Source: Pseudomonadota bacterium
Lineage (GTDB): Bacteria > Pseudomonadota > Alphaproteobacteria > Caulobacterales > Caulobacteraceae
Reading direction: 5' to 3'
Assembly (NCBI GenBank): GCA_963205005.1
Contig: CAUJHW010000005.1
Location: 62,001 to 126,000, forward strand
DNA length: 64,000 nt
Under the pieces are notes generated by a model, which saw only the letters and a program-made list of their open reading frames with translations, had not been told where the DNA came from and made no database searches. Both the position numbers and the translations under genes were made by a program. Shown here piece by piece: positions 53,123-61,452 of the stretch (positions within the stretch are counted from its first letter, which is position 1; the number at the start of each line of letters is the position of its first letter).

Positions 53123-53542
53123 ATGCCGAGCCCAATCCTGCAGCCTGTGGTGGCGCTGGTGCTCTGGTCGATGGTGATGTGGGCGTGGCTCTACGCCACC
53201 CGCATCCCGGCCATGCAGAAGGCCAAGGTGCCGACGGACCCGACCCTGACCACGGCGGACCTGAACGCCGCGATCCCGGCGAACGTCCGCTGGAAGGCCG
53301 ACAACTACAACCACCTGATGGAACAGCCGACGATCTTCTACGCCACGGCGCTGGCCCTGGCGGTCGCCGGGCTGGGCGACGGGCTCAACGCCGCGCTCGC
53401 GTGGGGTTATGTCGGCCTGCGGGTGGTCCACAGCCTGGTTCAGGCGACGACCAACATCATCCTGCTGCGCTGGGCGCTGTTCATGGTGGCTTCCCTGGTC
53501 CTGCTGGTGCTGGCGGTCCGCGCCGCCCTGGGGGTGTTCTGA
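53123..53542 (+). CDS. MAPEG-family membrane protein
   Basis: 139 aa, four helices: MPSPILQPVVALVLWSMVMW, IFYATALALAVAGLG, AWGYVGLRVVHSLVQ, WALFMVASLVLLVLAV. EQPTIFYATALAL and GLRVVHSLVQ are the MAPEG core (glutathione or eicosanoid metabolism fold). GGGAGG at 53111-53116 fits ATG 53123 rather than the ATG at 53117. Its TGA overlaps the ATG of the next gene by one base (TGATG). Confidence 0.9.
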   Translation: MPSPILQPVVALVLWSMVMWAWLYATRIPAMQKAKVPTDPTLTTADLNAAIPANVRWKADNYNHLMEQPTIFYATALALAVAGLGDGLNAALAWGYVGLRVVHSLVQATTNIILLRWALFMVASLVLLVLAVRAALGVF

Positions 53543-54327
53543 TGGCTCGCCGCCTGGTCGACCTGTCGATCCCGATCACCAACGACATCATCTCCGATCC
53601 CGAGCAGATGCGGCCGCAGGTGACCTATTCCCGCCATGCGGACACCGTGCCCCAGATGGCCGCCTATTTCCCCGGCCTGACCACGGGCGACCTGCCTGAT
53701 GGCGAGGGCTGGGCGGTCGAGCGCGTGACGCTGTCCACCCACAACGGCACCCACATGGACGCGCCGTGGCACTTTCACTCGACCACCGACCAGGCCACCG
53801 GCGTGCGCGCCGCGCCCAGCATCGACGAGGGGCCGCTGGAGTATTTCCTGCAGCCCGGCGTGAAGCTGGATTTCCGCCATTTCCCTGACGGCTATGTGGC
53901 CACGGCCGCCGACGTCGAGGCCGAGCTCGCACGGATCGGCCACACCCTGCAGCCGCTGGACATCGTGCTGGTCAACACCGCCGCCGGCGCCGCCTACGGC
54001 GATCCGGACTTCATCCACCGGGGCTGCGGCATGGGCGAGGAAGCCACCCTCTACCTCACCGAACGCGGGGTGAAGGTTGTCGGCACCGACGCCTGGTCCT
54101 GGGATGCACCCTTCAGCCACACCGCGAAACGTTGGGCGGAAAAGCGCGACCCGAAGATCATCTGGGAAGGCCACAAGGCCGGACGGCTGCGCGAATACTA
54201 CCAGATCGAGAAGCTGACCAACCTGGCCGCCCTGCCCGCCAACGGCTTCACCCTCTCCTGCTTCCCGGTGAAGATCGCCGGGGCCTCGGCGGGCTGGATC
54301 CGCGCGGTGGCGATCCTCGACAGCTAG
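53542..54327 (+). CDS. Cyclase-family protein (kynurenine-formamidase-like metal hydrolase)
   Basis: 261 aa. STHNGTHMDAPWHFH carries the HxGTHxDxxxH metal site (His67, His71, Asp73, His77), and VGTDAWSWDAPF and GCGMGEEATLYL are other conserved blocks of the PF04199 cyclase family, which includes kynurenine formamidase, isatin hydrolase and polyketide cyclases. Length is longer than KynB. Coupled to the MAPEG gene; no tryptophan-catabolism genes are near, so the substrate remains open. Confidence 0.92.
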   Translation: MARRLVDLSIPITNDIISDPEQMRPQVTYSRHADTVPQMAAYFPGLTTGDLPDGEGWAVERVTLSTHNGTHMDAPWHFHSTTDQATGVRAAPSIDEGPLEYFLQPGVKLDFRHFPDGYVATAADVEAELARIGHTLQPLDIVLVNTAAGAAYGDPDFIHRGCGMGEEATLYLTERGVKVVGTDAWSWDAPFSHTAKRWAEKRDPKIIWEGHKAGRLREYYQIEKLTNLAALPANGFTLSCFPVKIAGASAGWIRAVAILDS

Positions 54328-54368
54328 AGCCGGGGCTCAATTCAGCGCGAGTGAGTTCAACCGCTGCC

Positions 54369-54396
54369 GCTCATCCCGGCATTCGCCGGGATGAGC
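54369..54396. repeat. Palindromic repeat, family B, copy 1
   Basis: Perfect 12-bp stem GCTCATCCCGGC / GCCGGGATGAGC with loop ATTC, in the 86-bp gap between two converging genes. A near-identical copy occurs at 61407-61438, also between converging genes. Confidence 0.85.
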
Positions 54397-54413
54397 AGTA
54401 TCGAGTACGGTCG

Positions 54414-55649
54414 CTAGCCCTTGGGCGTCAGCTTCATGATCGCACCGAGCGGGCCGCCCTTCAGCAGGTAGATGGCGCCGTCCGGGCCCTGGCGGATGTC
54501 GCGCCACAGCGTGCCGGGCAGCTCCAGGCGCTCTTCGCCGACCACGCGCTCGCCCTTGAGGGTCAGCCGGGTGATGTTGCCGCCCGGCAGGCCCTGGGGC
54601 TGCTGGCCGGAGATGAACAGGCTGTTCTTCCACTTCGGAAACAGGCCGCCGGTGTAGAAGATCATGCCCGAGGGCGCGACGACCGGGTCCCAGTAGTAGA
54701 GCGGCTGCTCCATGCCCTTGCGCTGGGTCTCCCCGCCGGTGATCGGCGACTTACCCGGACCGTAGTTCACGCCGTAGGAGATCGTCGGCCAGCCGTAGTC
54801 GTGGCCCCTGCGGATGATGTTGATCTCGTCGCCGGCCTGCGGGCCGTATTCGGCCACCCAGAGCTCGCCGGTCTGCGGATGCAGGGCCGCGGCCTGGATA
54901 TTGCGGTTGCCGTAGCTCCAGATCTCGGGCCGGGCGCCGTCCTTGCCCACGAAGGGATTGTCCTTGGGGATCGAGCCGTCAGCGTTGATCCGCACCACCT
55001 TGCCCAGGCCGCTTGCGAGGTCCTGCGCCTGCTTCTGGCCCGCCAGGATCGAGCGCTCGCCCTGGGTGACGAACAGCTTGCCGTCGCGGGCGAAGACCAG
55101 CCGCGAGCCGAAGTGCAGCGGCGAGGCCAGCGACGGCTTCTGGTGATAGATCACCGTCAGACCCTCGATGCGCGCCTGAGGGCCATCGACCAGCCGGCCG
55201 CGGGCGACGGCGGTGTTGTTGGTCCCGTCCGCCTGGGGTTCGGCGTAGCTCAGGTAGATGAGGCCGTTCTTCGCGAAAGCCGGGTCCAGGACCACGTCCA
55301 GCAGACCGCCCTGGCCGACGGCGGTCACCACCGGAGTCCCGGCCACGGGGGCGGAGACCACGCCGTCCTTGCCGACGATCCGCAGGGCGCCGGCGCGCCG
55401 CTCGGTCACCAGCATCCGGCCGTCGGGCAGGAAGGCCAGCGACCAGGGATAGACCAGGCCCTGGGCGACGGTCGTGGACTGGAACGTCACGCCCAGCTTC
55501 TGTTCGGGCGCGCGGGTCTGGCCGGCGAAGGCGGGCTTGTAGGCGGTGATTGGCGCGCGGGTCTCGACGCCGGCCGGCTGGGCGCAGGCGGCCGTCCCGA
55601 CAATGGCCATCAGGGCGGCGGCGGCGAAGGTCTTCAGATGTGCGGCCAT
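54414..55649 (-). CDS. PQQ-dependent sugar dehydrogenase-type protein (soluble, exported)
   Basis: 411 aa beta-propeller enzyme of the GSDH/YliI family. Signal peptide [16 protein letters not shown], possibly lipidated (Cys22). Conserved blocks are [91 protein letters not shown] and [12 protein letters not shown]. It oxidises aldoses in the periplasm with PQQ; PQQ synthesis genes are not in the window. Confidence 0.93.
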   Translation of the reverse strand: MAAHLKTFAAAALMAIVGTAACAQPAGVETRAPITAYKPAFAGQTRAPEQKLGVTFQSTTVAQGLVYPWSLAFLPDGRMLVTERRAGALRIVGKDGVVSAPVAGTPVVTAVGQGGLLDVVLDPAFAKNGLIYLSYAEPQADGTNNTAVARGRLVDGPQARIEGLTVIYHQKPSLASPLHFGSRLVFARDGKLFVTQGERSILAGQKQAQDLASGLGKVVRINADGSIPKDNPFVGKDGARPEIWSYGNRNIQAAALHPQTGELWVAEYGPQAGDEINIIRRGHDYGWPTISYGVNYGPGKSPITGGETQRKGMEQPLYYWDPVVAPSGMIFYTGGLFPKWKNSLFISGQQPQGLPGGNITRLTLKGERVVGEERLELPGTLWRDIRQGPDGAIYLLKGGPLGAIMKLTPKG

Positions 55650-55789
55650 GGCCCGGATCCTTGTTGTTGCCGTCCACAGATAGCGACCAACCCACGCCGT
55701 CAGAAGCCCCCTTCGTCGAAGGCGTCGCTTGACCGGCCGCGGCGGAGGCCTAGGCTCCGTTCAGCGCCCGTGCGCGGAGACCTCCACAG

Positions 55790-56125
55790 ATGCGCATCCT
55801 GCTGACCCTGACCGCGCTCGGACTGCTGGCCGCGAGCCCATGCCTGGCGCTGACCGTGCAGCCCGCCCCGACCCGGGACCAGGCGCCGCACCTGAAACAG
55901 GATCGCGGCGATGCAGGGAGTTCGCTGCGCGACGGCTTCGCGGGCTCGGGCCGTCCGCTGGCCGGAACAACCTACGACGGCCGTCAGGCGGGCTACGGCG
56001 AGACCCGCACCTTCAGCTTCGGGTCAGTGACGACGTCGGTGACCACCGGTGGCTTCCAGGACCGTTCGCGGCTGCAGTCGCCGATGTTCCAGGACCGGCC
56101 GGCGTACCTTCCCCGCCGCCGCTGA
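55790..56125 (+). CDS. Exported hypothetical protein (111 aa)
   Basis: 111 aa. Signal peptide MRILLTLTALGLLAASPCLAL. The mature region is hydrophilic and contains SLRDGFAGSGRPLAGTTYDG and a C-terminal FQDRPAYLPRRR; no repeats or Cys. Not recognised. It lies between the sugar-dehydrogenase gene (divergent) and the GST gene (convergent, 3 bp away). Confidence 0.6.
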   Translation: MRILLTLTALGLLAASPCLALTVQPAPTRDQAPHLKQDRGDAGSSLRDGFAGSGRPLAGTTYDGRQAGYGETRTFSFGSVTTSVTTGGFQDRSRLQSPMFQDRPAYLPRRR

Positions 56126-56128
56126 GGC

Positions 56129-56833
56129 TTAGCTGCCGAACTGCCGGGCGCCGAAGAGGATCGAGCGCTGCTCGTCGCTGAGTCCGCTCAGGCCGCCCTC
56201 GATGGTTTCCTTTCGGGCGGGGCCCACCTCCATGCCGCGCTGCACCGCCGGGCGGGCGCCGATGGCGTCGGACCAGCGGGCCATGGCCGGCAGTCGGTCG
56301 CGGCGCGCCTCCACCTGACGCAGGACGTAGGGATAGGTGGCGATGTCGGCGATCGTGTAGTCGGCGCCGGCCAGGTAGGGGCTCTGCGACAGCCGGCCCT
56401 CCAGCACGCCCAGAAGGCGCGTCACCTCACTGGCATAGCGCTCCATGGCGTAGGGGTGCTTGTCCTTCGCGTAGTACGAGAAGTGGGCGTTCTGGCCGAA
56501 CATCGGGCCGACGCCCGACATCTGGAACATCAGCCACTGGTGGCAGAGCGCCCGATCGCGCGGGGCCGCGGGTAAGAGCCGGCCGGTCTTTTCGGCGAGA
56601 TAGAGCAGGATCGCGCCGGATTCGTTGAGCACGAAGGGACCGGCGCCGTCCGGCCCCTCGTCGTCGACGATCACCGGGGTCTTGTTGTTGGGATTGAGGG
56701 CAAGGAATTCCGGCGTCAGCTGGTCGCCCGCCAGGATGTCGATGGGCTCCAGCCGCCAGGCCAGGCCCATTTCCTCGAGCGCGATGGCCACCTTGCGGGC
56801 GTTGGGCGTCGGGCCGCCGAAGAGGACAATCAT
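56129..56833 (-). CDS. Glutathione S-transferase family protein (YfcG/Ure2-like)
   Basis: 234 aa. N-terminal thioredoxin-like domain with the SNAIL-type segment NPNNKTPVIVDDEG and NESGAILLYLAEKTGRLLP; helical C-terminal domain with LAGADYTIADIATYPYV. Pattern fits the Nu-class disulfide-bond oxidoreductases and dehalogenase-like GSTs. Last gene of a four-gene operon, overlapping the MarR gene by 4 bp, so probably part of the aromatic pathway; whether it detoxifies an intermediate or cleaves a bond is unknown. Confidence 0.92.
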   Translation of the reverse strand: MIVLFGGPTPNARKVAIALEEMGLAWRLEPIDILAGDQLTPEFLALNPNNKTPVIVDDEGPDGAGPFVLNESGAILLYLAEKTGRLLPAAPRDRALCHQWLMFQMSGVGPMFGQNAHFSYYAKDKHPYAMERYASEVTRLLGVLEGRLSQSPYLAGADYTIADIATYPYVLRQVEARRDRLPAMARWSDAIGARPAVQRGMEVGPARKETIEGGLSGLSDEQRSILFGARQFGS

Positions 56834-57303
56834 GGGGCGTCTCCGGTGGCGTTCACCCGCGCGGCCTCGCGACTCAGGTTCTCAGACATCCGCTTCAGGA
56901 CCCGCAGCCCGATCTCCAGCTCGGCGGGCGGGATGCCGGCGCTGGCGATCTCGTTGATACGCCGGGCCGTGGGCATGAGCTCCGGCTTCAGGCTTTCGCC
57001 ACGGGGCGTGAGAAAAATGTTCAGCTTGCGGCGGTCTTCGACGTTCCGCTCCCGCCGCACCAGGCCGATGGCCGTCATGGCGTTCAGGGTGGTGACGGTG
57101 GTGGGCTCGGTCACGTTGTTCAGCTGCGACAGCCGCTTCTGGGTCGCGCCATTCTCCTGCCAGAGCGCCCGCAGGACGTACCAGAAGCCGCTTGTGAGGC
57201 CGTCGCGCGCCAGATGGGCGTTCAGCAGGCGGTCGAACGCCCTGTGGCATCGACGCACCTGGAACCCGAGGCTCTCGGCAGGCTGGAGATCCCTGGCCGG
57301 CAT
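56830..57303 (-). CDS. MarR-family transcriptional regulator (1 of 3)
   Basis: 157 aa winged-helix protein. The wing and recognition region read EPTTVTTLNAMTAIGLVRRERNVEDRRKLNIFLTP, typical of MarR. MarR proteins usually repress their own operon and release DNA on binding a phenolic or acyl-CoA ligand. It is inside the operon with the decarboxylase-like gene (1-bp overlap) and GST gene (4-bp overlap), making it the prime candidate for binding the palindrome at 59516. Confidence 0.93.
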   Translation of the reverse strand: MPARDLQPAESLGFQVRRCHRAFDRLLNAHLARDGLTSGFWYVLRALWQENGATQKRLSQLNNVTEPTTVTTLNAMTAIGLVRRERNVEDRRKLNIFLTPRGESLKPELMPTARRINEIASAGIPPAELEIGLRVLKRMSENLSREAARVNATGDAP

Positions 57304-58295
57304 CAGATCTTGAACGCTTCAAAGGTTTCCGGGGCGAACAGCTCCTCTGGCTGCAGGCGGCGGCGCGAGAGACCCTGTTCGTTGTGGTAGCGCAGGAAGG
57401 TGTCCAGCGCGGCCCGGTTCTTCGCGAAGCCGTAGGGCCACCAGTCGTCGCCCAGCTCGGCGCGCGCCTCCTCGACCGCCGCCACCTGCCAGGGCAGCAT
57501 GGAGATCATCGCCGAGGTGACCGCGAGGTTGTCATAGGCCACCCTTTGGGCCTCGCAGAACGCCTTGAACAGCGACTGGGCAATCCAGCGGTTGGCCTCG
57601 TAGACGTCCCGGCGCAGCGCGATGACGTGCATGATCGGAAAGATGCCGGTCCGGCGGAAGTAGTCCTTCTCCACCGGCACGAAGTCCGGAAACAGCCGCT
57701 TCACGTCGTCCGGCCGCGAATAGAACGTCGAGGGCGTGCGGGCCGTGTGAAGGGCGTCGATCTCGCCGTCGGCCAGCATCTGCGACAGGGTCTGGCCGGG
57801 GCCGATGGGCGTGACGCTGAACTGCGGCGGCAGGTCCAGCTTCAGCTTCTCATCGCGGCCGGGCTCCTCCTCGCCGCCGGTGAAATAGCGCACGCTGGCA
57901 GGTTCGACCCCGTACTCGTCGGAAAGGATGCCACGGATCCAGACCGGGGCGGTCATCTGGTACTCCGGCACGCCGAACCGCTTGCCGATGAGGTCCTTCG
58001 GCTCGCGGATGCCGCTCTTGGCCGAGACGAAGATGCAGGAGTGCCGGAAGAAGCGCGACGGGAACACCGGGATGGCGATGAACGCCGGGTCATCGCGCAT
58101 CAGCGACACCGAATAGGACGACAGCGACATCTCGGCCGCGTCGAACTCGCGGTTGCGGAGCATGCGGAAGAAGGTCTCTTCCACATGCAGCGGGATCAGG
58201 TTCAGGTCGATGCCCTCGGGGCTGACCCGGCCGTCGGCGAGGGCGCGGGTGCGGTCATAGTCCCAGCAGGCCAGGGTCAGGCGCAGCTTGCTCAT
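57303..58295 (-). CDS. 4,5-dihydroxyphthalate decarboxylase-like protein (substrate-binding-protein fold)
   Basis: 330 aa. LTLACWDYDRTRALADGRV, EGIDLNLIPLHVEETFFRML, FDAAEMSLSSYSVSL, IPVFPSRFFRHSCIFV and YFTGGEEEPGR closely follow proteins named 4,5-dihydroxyphthalate decarboxylase in phthalate pathways; their fold is that of periplasmic binding proteins, but no signal peptide is seen here. It should remove a carboxyl group from an ortho-dihydroxy aromatic acid. ATG 58295 has GGAG upstream and overlaps the dehydrogenase gene by 4 bp. Confidence 0.87.
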   Translation of the reverse strand: MSKLRLTLACWDYDRTRALADGRVSPEGIDLNLIPLHVEETFFRMLRNREFDAAEMSLSSYSVSLMRDDPAFIAIPVFPSRFFRHSCIFVSAKSGIREPKDLIGKRFGVPEYQMTAPVWIRGILSDEYGVEPASVRYFTGGEEEPGRDEKLKLDLPPQFSVTPIGPGQTLSQMLADGEIDALHTARTPSTFYSRPDDVKRLFPDFVPVEKDYFRRTGIFPIMHVIALRRDVYEANRWIAQSLFKAFCEAQRVAYDNLAVTSAMISMLPWQVAAVEEARAELGDDWWPYGFAKNRAALDTFLRYHNEQGLSRRRLQPEELFAPETFEAFKI

Positions 58296-59461
58296 CGCGG
58301 GGTCTCCAGTTCGCCCAGGTCGACCTCGCGGCCTTCCGAGCTGGATTTGAGGATCGCCAGGCAGACGGCGAGATTGTGCGCGCCCCAGGCGGCGTCGTGC
58401 AGCGGCGGCGCGCCCGCAACCACCGCGCGCCACAGTTCGTGGATCACCCCGGCGCGGGGCGCCGGCGTCGGCGGCAGGTCGATCGTTCGGCGGCTGTCGG
58501 CGGCGTAGATCTCGACCCCGGTGGCCGTTGGCCGCAGGTCGGCGCGCTCGCAGCTGGCGATGACATGGCCGAAGTGCTCGTGGCGGCGAGCCGGGTCGGG
58601 CAGCTCGGGCGGCCCCGAGCCATAGGCGCGCTGGCGCTTCAGGACGTCTTCCGCCGCCCCGGCCAGTTTCAGGCGGGCCGCGCCATAGAGGGCGGGATCC
58701 CGGGGAAGGCCGGTCTCGCCGATCCAGCCCATCAGCGCATCGGTATCGTAGCGGCCATAGCCGGAGTAGCTGAGCGTCGCCGTCGCGCCGTTCCCGAAGG
58801 CCAGGAAGGCCTGATAGGCGCCCTCGGTCGGACGGTCGGGGTCCCAGACGCCGGTCTGGGCGCGCACGCTGAGCACCGGCGAACCCGCCAGCCGCCGGAC
58901 CACATCCACCTGATGGGCCGCCTGGCTGAACACCACGCCCCCGCCGCGGGCGGTGTCCAGTTCCTCGGGCCGACGGGGCCGGTAGAGGAAATCCGTGAAG
59001 GTCATGGCGGCGATCATGCGCACGGGCCCGTGGGCGCCGCTGGCGATGAGGTCGGCCGCGCAGGCCACCGGGGCGTCATAGCTGTGGCTGGGCCCGACGA
59101 GCAGATGCACCCCGGCCTCGCGCGCGGCGGCCTGCATCGCGGCGCACTCGGCGAGGCTGAGCGCCATCGGCTTCTCGACCAGCACATGCTTTCCGTGGCG
59201 CGCGGCCAGCACCGCCTGCTCCGCATGGAGAGGGTGCGGCGAGGCGATGTAGACCACCTCCACCTCGGGATCGGCGCAGAGCTCCTCGGCGGTCTCATGG
59301 GTCCGGCCCGCGAACTCCGCCTCGAAGGCGGCCCGCGCCTCCGGCCGGGGGTCGGCGGCGGCGACCAGCTGGCAGCGCGGATCGGCCAGGAACGTTGGCC
59401 GCATCAGCACGAAGCCGCGGCTCAGTCCCAGCACCCCGATACGGAGTTGGCGTTCCGCCAT
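58292..59461 (-). CDS. Gfo/Idh/MocA-family oxidoreductase (dihydrodiol dehydrogenase-like)
   Basis: 389 aa. Rossmann start LRIGVLGLSRGFVLM, EKPMALSLAEC with the catalytic EKP (Glu96, Lys97, Pro98), and a C-terminal alpha/beta domain with GGVVFSQAAHQVDVVRRL. The neighbours (Rieske oxygenase and 4,5-dihydroxyphthalate-decarboxylase-like protein) make it the likely cis-dihydrodiol dehydrogenase of a phthalate-type pathway, as Pht4 is in Pseudomonas. First gene of the minus-strand operon, starting 108 bp from the divergent Rieske gene. Confidence 0.88.
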   Translation of the reverse strand: MAERQLRIGVLGLSRGFVLMRPTFLADPRCQLVAAADPRPEARAAFEAEFAGRTHETAEELCADPEVEVVYIASPHPLHAEQAVLAARHGKHVLVEKPMALSLAECAAMQAAAREAGVHLLVGPSHSYDAPVACAADLIASGAHGPVRMIAAMTFTDFLYRPRRPEELDTARGGGVVFSQAAHQVDVVRRLAGSPVLSVRAQTGVWDPDRPTEGAYQAFLAFGNGATATLSYSGYGRYDTDALMGWIGETGLPRDPALYGAARLKLAGAAEDVLKRQRAYGSGPPELPDPARRHEHFGHVIASCERADLRPTATGVEIYAADSRRTIDLPPTPAPRAGVIHELWRAVVAGAPPLHDAAWGAHNLAVCLAILKSSSEGREVDLGELETPR

Positions 59462-59515
59462 ACCCTGGTCTTGCGCCCCCTCGCTGGACAGGCGCGGCGC
59501 CTGCGACTAAATTGA

Positions 59516-59527
59516 TTAGATATCTAA
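59516..59527. promoter_or_regulatory. 12-bp perfect palindrome, candidate MarR operator
   Basis: TTAGATATCTAA, in an AT-rich island (59506-59535) within otherwise GC-rich DNA, in the 108-bp gap between the divergent Gfo/Idh operon and the Rieske oxygenase gene. Size and symmetry suit a MarR dimer, which could control both transcripts at once. Confidence 0.55.
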
Positions 59528-59569
59528 GTCTTATTCCGGACCCGAGCGTCAAGCCCAGGGAAACACGCG

Positions 59570-60847
59570 ATGCGCCCCGCCGACAACGAGCTGCTCTGCC
59601 GCGTTCAGGGCGAGGCCCCCATGGGCCGGCTGATGCGCCAACACTGGCTGCCGGCCTGCATGGCCGAGGAAGTGGCCGAGCCCGACGGCGCGCCGATCAG
59701 GGCCCGGCTGCTGGGTGTGGACCTGGTCGTTTTCCGGGATTCAAAGGGCCGCGTGGGCGTGCTGGACGAGAAGTGCCCGCACCGCGGAGCATCGCTGGTC
59801 TTCGGACGCAACGAGGACTGCGGCCTGCGCTGCCTCTATCACGGCTGGAAGTTCGGCGTGGACGGTGTGATCCAGGAGATGTCGTCCGAGCCGGCCGGCA
59901 GCCCGATGCATAACCTGAAGGCCCGGGCCTATCCCACCGTCGAGGCCGCCGGCTTCGTCTGGGTGTGGATGGGCGAGGCCGATGCGGTGCGGCCTTTCGA
60001 GACCCCTGCCTGGGCGCCGACGCCGGACACCCGGATCTCGATCGTGAAGATTCACGCGGCCTGCAACTGGGCCCAGGTCCTCGAGGGGGCGATCGATTCC
60101 GCCCACTCGTCCAGCCTGCACTCCACCAACATGCCGACCGCCGAGGTCGAAGGCTCCACCGCCACCGAGACCGCCTGGCTACGCCCGTCCAACGACAAGG
60201 CGCCCCGGCTCGAGGCCGAGATCACGGACTTCGGTTTTCACTATGCGGCGATCCGCAAGCCGATCGTGAACCCGGAGACCCACGACTACATCCGCACGAC
60301 CGTGTTCATCGCCCCCTTCACGGTGCTGATCCCGCCGAACGACAAGTACAACCTGGCCCAGATGCTGGTGCCCATTGATGACGAGAACTGCATGTTCTAC
60401 TGGATGGCCTGGCACCCCACGAAGGGGATCGGCCAGGACGCCTGGCGGCAGTTCTGCATGGCCGTGCCCGGGGTCGACCTCGATGCCGACTGGCGCAAGG
60501 TCCGTAACCTGCAGAACAACTACATGCAGGATCGGGCGAAGATGAAGGCCGGCGATTTCACCGGCATTCTCGGCATCCCCGCACAGGACATGGCGATGTG
60601 GGAAAGCATGGGTCCGATCGCCGACCGCAGCGAGGACCACCTGGGCGCCAGCGACGTGGCGATCATCCAGTTCCGCCGGCAGATGGCCGCCGCGGCGAAG
60701 GCGGTGGCCGAGGGCAGGCCGGCCATCGGCGCCGAGGGCGGCGTCCGCCACGCCGACCTTGCCTCGTTCGAAGGCATCATCACCAAGGGGACGGACTGGC
60801 GGACTTTCACCACGCGCGATGCGGCCAGGACCGAAGCCGCCGAGTAG
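59570..60847 (+). CDS. Rieske non-haem iron ring-hydroxylating oxygenase, alpha subunit (phthalate 4,5-dioxygenase-like)
   Basis: 425 aa. Rieske 2Fe-2S ligands are in EKCPHRGASLVFG (Cys69, His71) and LRCLYHGWKF (Cys88, His91). The mononuclear iron site is EGAIDSAHSSSLHS (Asp176, His179, His184). Sequence style and neighbours fit the phthalate 4,5-dioxygenase branch, which has only an alpha subunit and a separate reductase; no reductase gene is in the window. It should hydroxylate or dihydroxylate an aromatic acid. Starts at ATG 59570, divergent from the dehydrogenase operon. Confidence 0.93.
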   Translation: MRPADNELLCRVQGEAPMGRLMRQHWLPACMAEEVAEPDGAPIRARLLGVDLVVFRDSKGRVGVLDEKCPHRGASLVFGRNEDCGLRCLYHGWKFGVDGVIQEMSSEPAGSPMHNLKARAYPTVEAAGFVWVWMGEADAVRPFETPAWAPTPDTRISIVKIHAACNWAQVLEGAIDSAHSSSLHSTNMPTAEVEGSTATETAWLRPSNDKAPRLEAEITDFGFHYAAIRKPIVNPETHDYIRTTVFIAPFTVLIPPNDKYNLAQMLVPIDDENCMFYWMAWHPTKGIGQDAWRQFCMAVPGVDLDADWRKVRNLQNNYMQDRAKMKAGDFTGILGIPAQDMAMWESMGPIADRSEDHLGASDVAIIQFRRQMAAAAKAVAEGRPAIGAEGGVRHADLASFEGIITKGTDWRTFTTRDAARTEAAE

Positions 60848-60856
60848 TCAGGTGCT

Positions 60857-61378
60857 TTGACAACCGGACGGAAGCATCCCACCAAGACCTCCGGGTTCTG
60901 GGAGGCTGACATCGCGGTGACGGCGGACGACGACATCAGGCATCTGCTGCTCTCGCTGCTGCAGGGCTTCTACTGGTTCGATGAGGGGCTGCAGAACTAT
61001 CTCCAGGCGCGGGGATGGCCTTCGGTCACCCGGCCCCAGTCGATGGTCATGGCCAACATCGTCCTGGGCGTGCGCCGGCCCTCGGACATCGCCCGCAACA
61101 TGGGCGTCAGCCGCCAGGCCATCCACGCGACGATCAACCAGATGGTCGGGCTGGGCATGATCGCGCTGACCGACGACGCCTCCAATCGACGCGTGAAGGT
61201 CGTGCAGCTGACGCCTCTGGGCGAAACCATGCGCCGGGACGCGCAGCAGGCGATGATCGTGCTGGGCGAGGAGCTGAGCCGGCGGCTGGGCAGATCGACG
61301 GTCACCCGCGCCGCCCAGGCGCTGAACGAGGACTGGGGTCCGCCCATGACCTTCACGCCGGACGACGCGAAGGGCTGA
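60857..61378 (+). CDS. MarR-family transcriptional regulator (2 of 3)
   Basis: 173 aa if the TTG at 60857 is used; a GTG at 60917 with GGGAGG 13 nt upstream would give 153 aa and begin just before the first helix. HTH and wing: PSDIARNMGVSRQAIHATINQ and ALTDDASNRRVKVVQLTPLG. It follows the Rieske gene by 9 bp and is surely in its operon, so the cluster has one MarR in each divergent arm. The C-terminal VTRAAQALNEDWGPP is unusual for the family and may be a substrate-specific part. Confidence 0.88.
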   Translation: MTTGRKHPTKTSGFWEADIAVTADDDIRHLLLSLLQGFYWFDEGLQNYLQARGWPSVTRPQSMVMANIVLGVRRPSDIARNMGVSRQAIHATINQMVGLGMIALTDDASNRRVKVVQLTPLGETMRRDAQQAMIVLGEELSRRLGRSTVTRAAQALNEDWGPPMTFTPDDAKG

Positions 61379-61406
61379 CAGACAGTCCTGGAATCCTGCC
61401 CCAATG

Positions 61407-61438
61407 CCGCTCATCCCGGCATTCGCCGGGGTGAGCGG
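61407..61438. repeat. Palindromic repeat, family B, copy 2
   Basis: CCGCTCATCCCGGC, loop ATTC, GCCGGGGTGAGCGG: a 14-bp stem with one wobble pair. It shares a nearly identical 30-base core with copy 1 at 54369-54396 and likewise lies between converging genes, where it may terminate both. Confidence 0.85.
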
Positions 61439-61452
61439 AATGGAATATTCTC

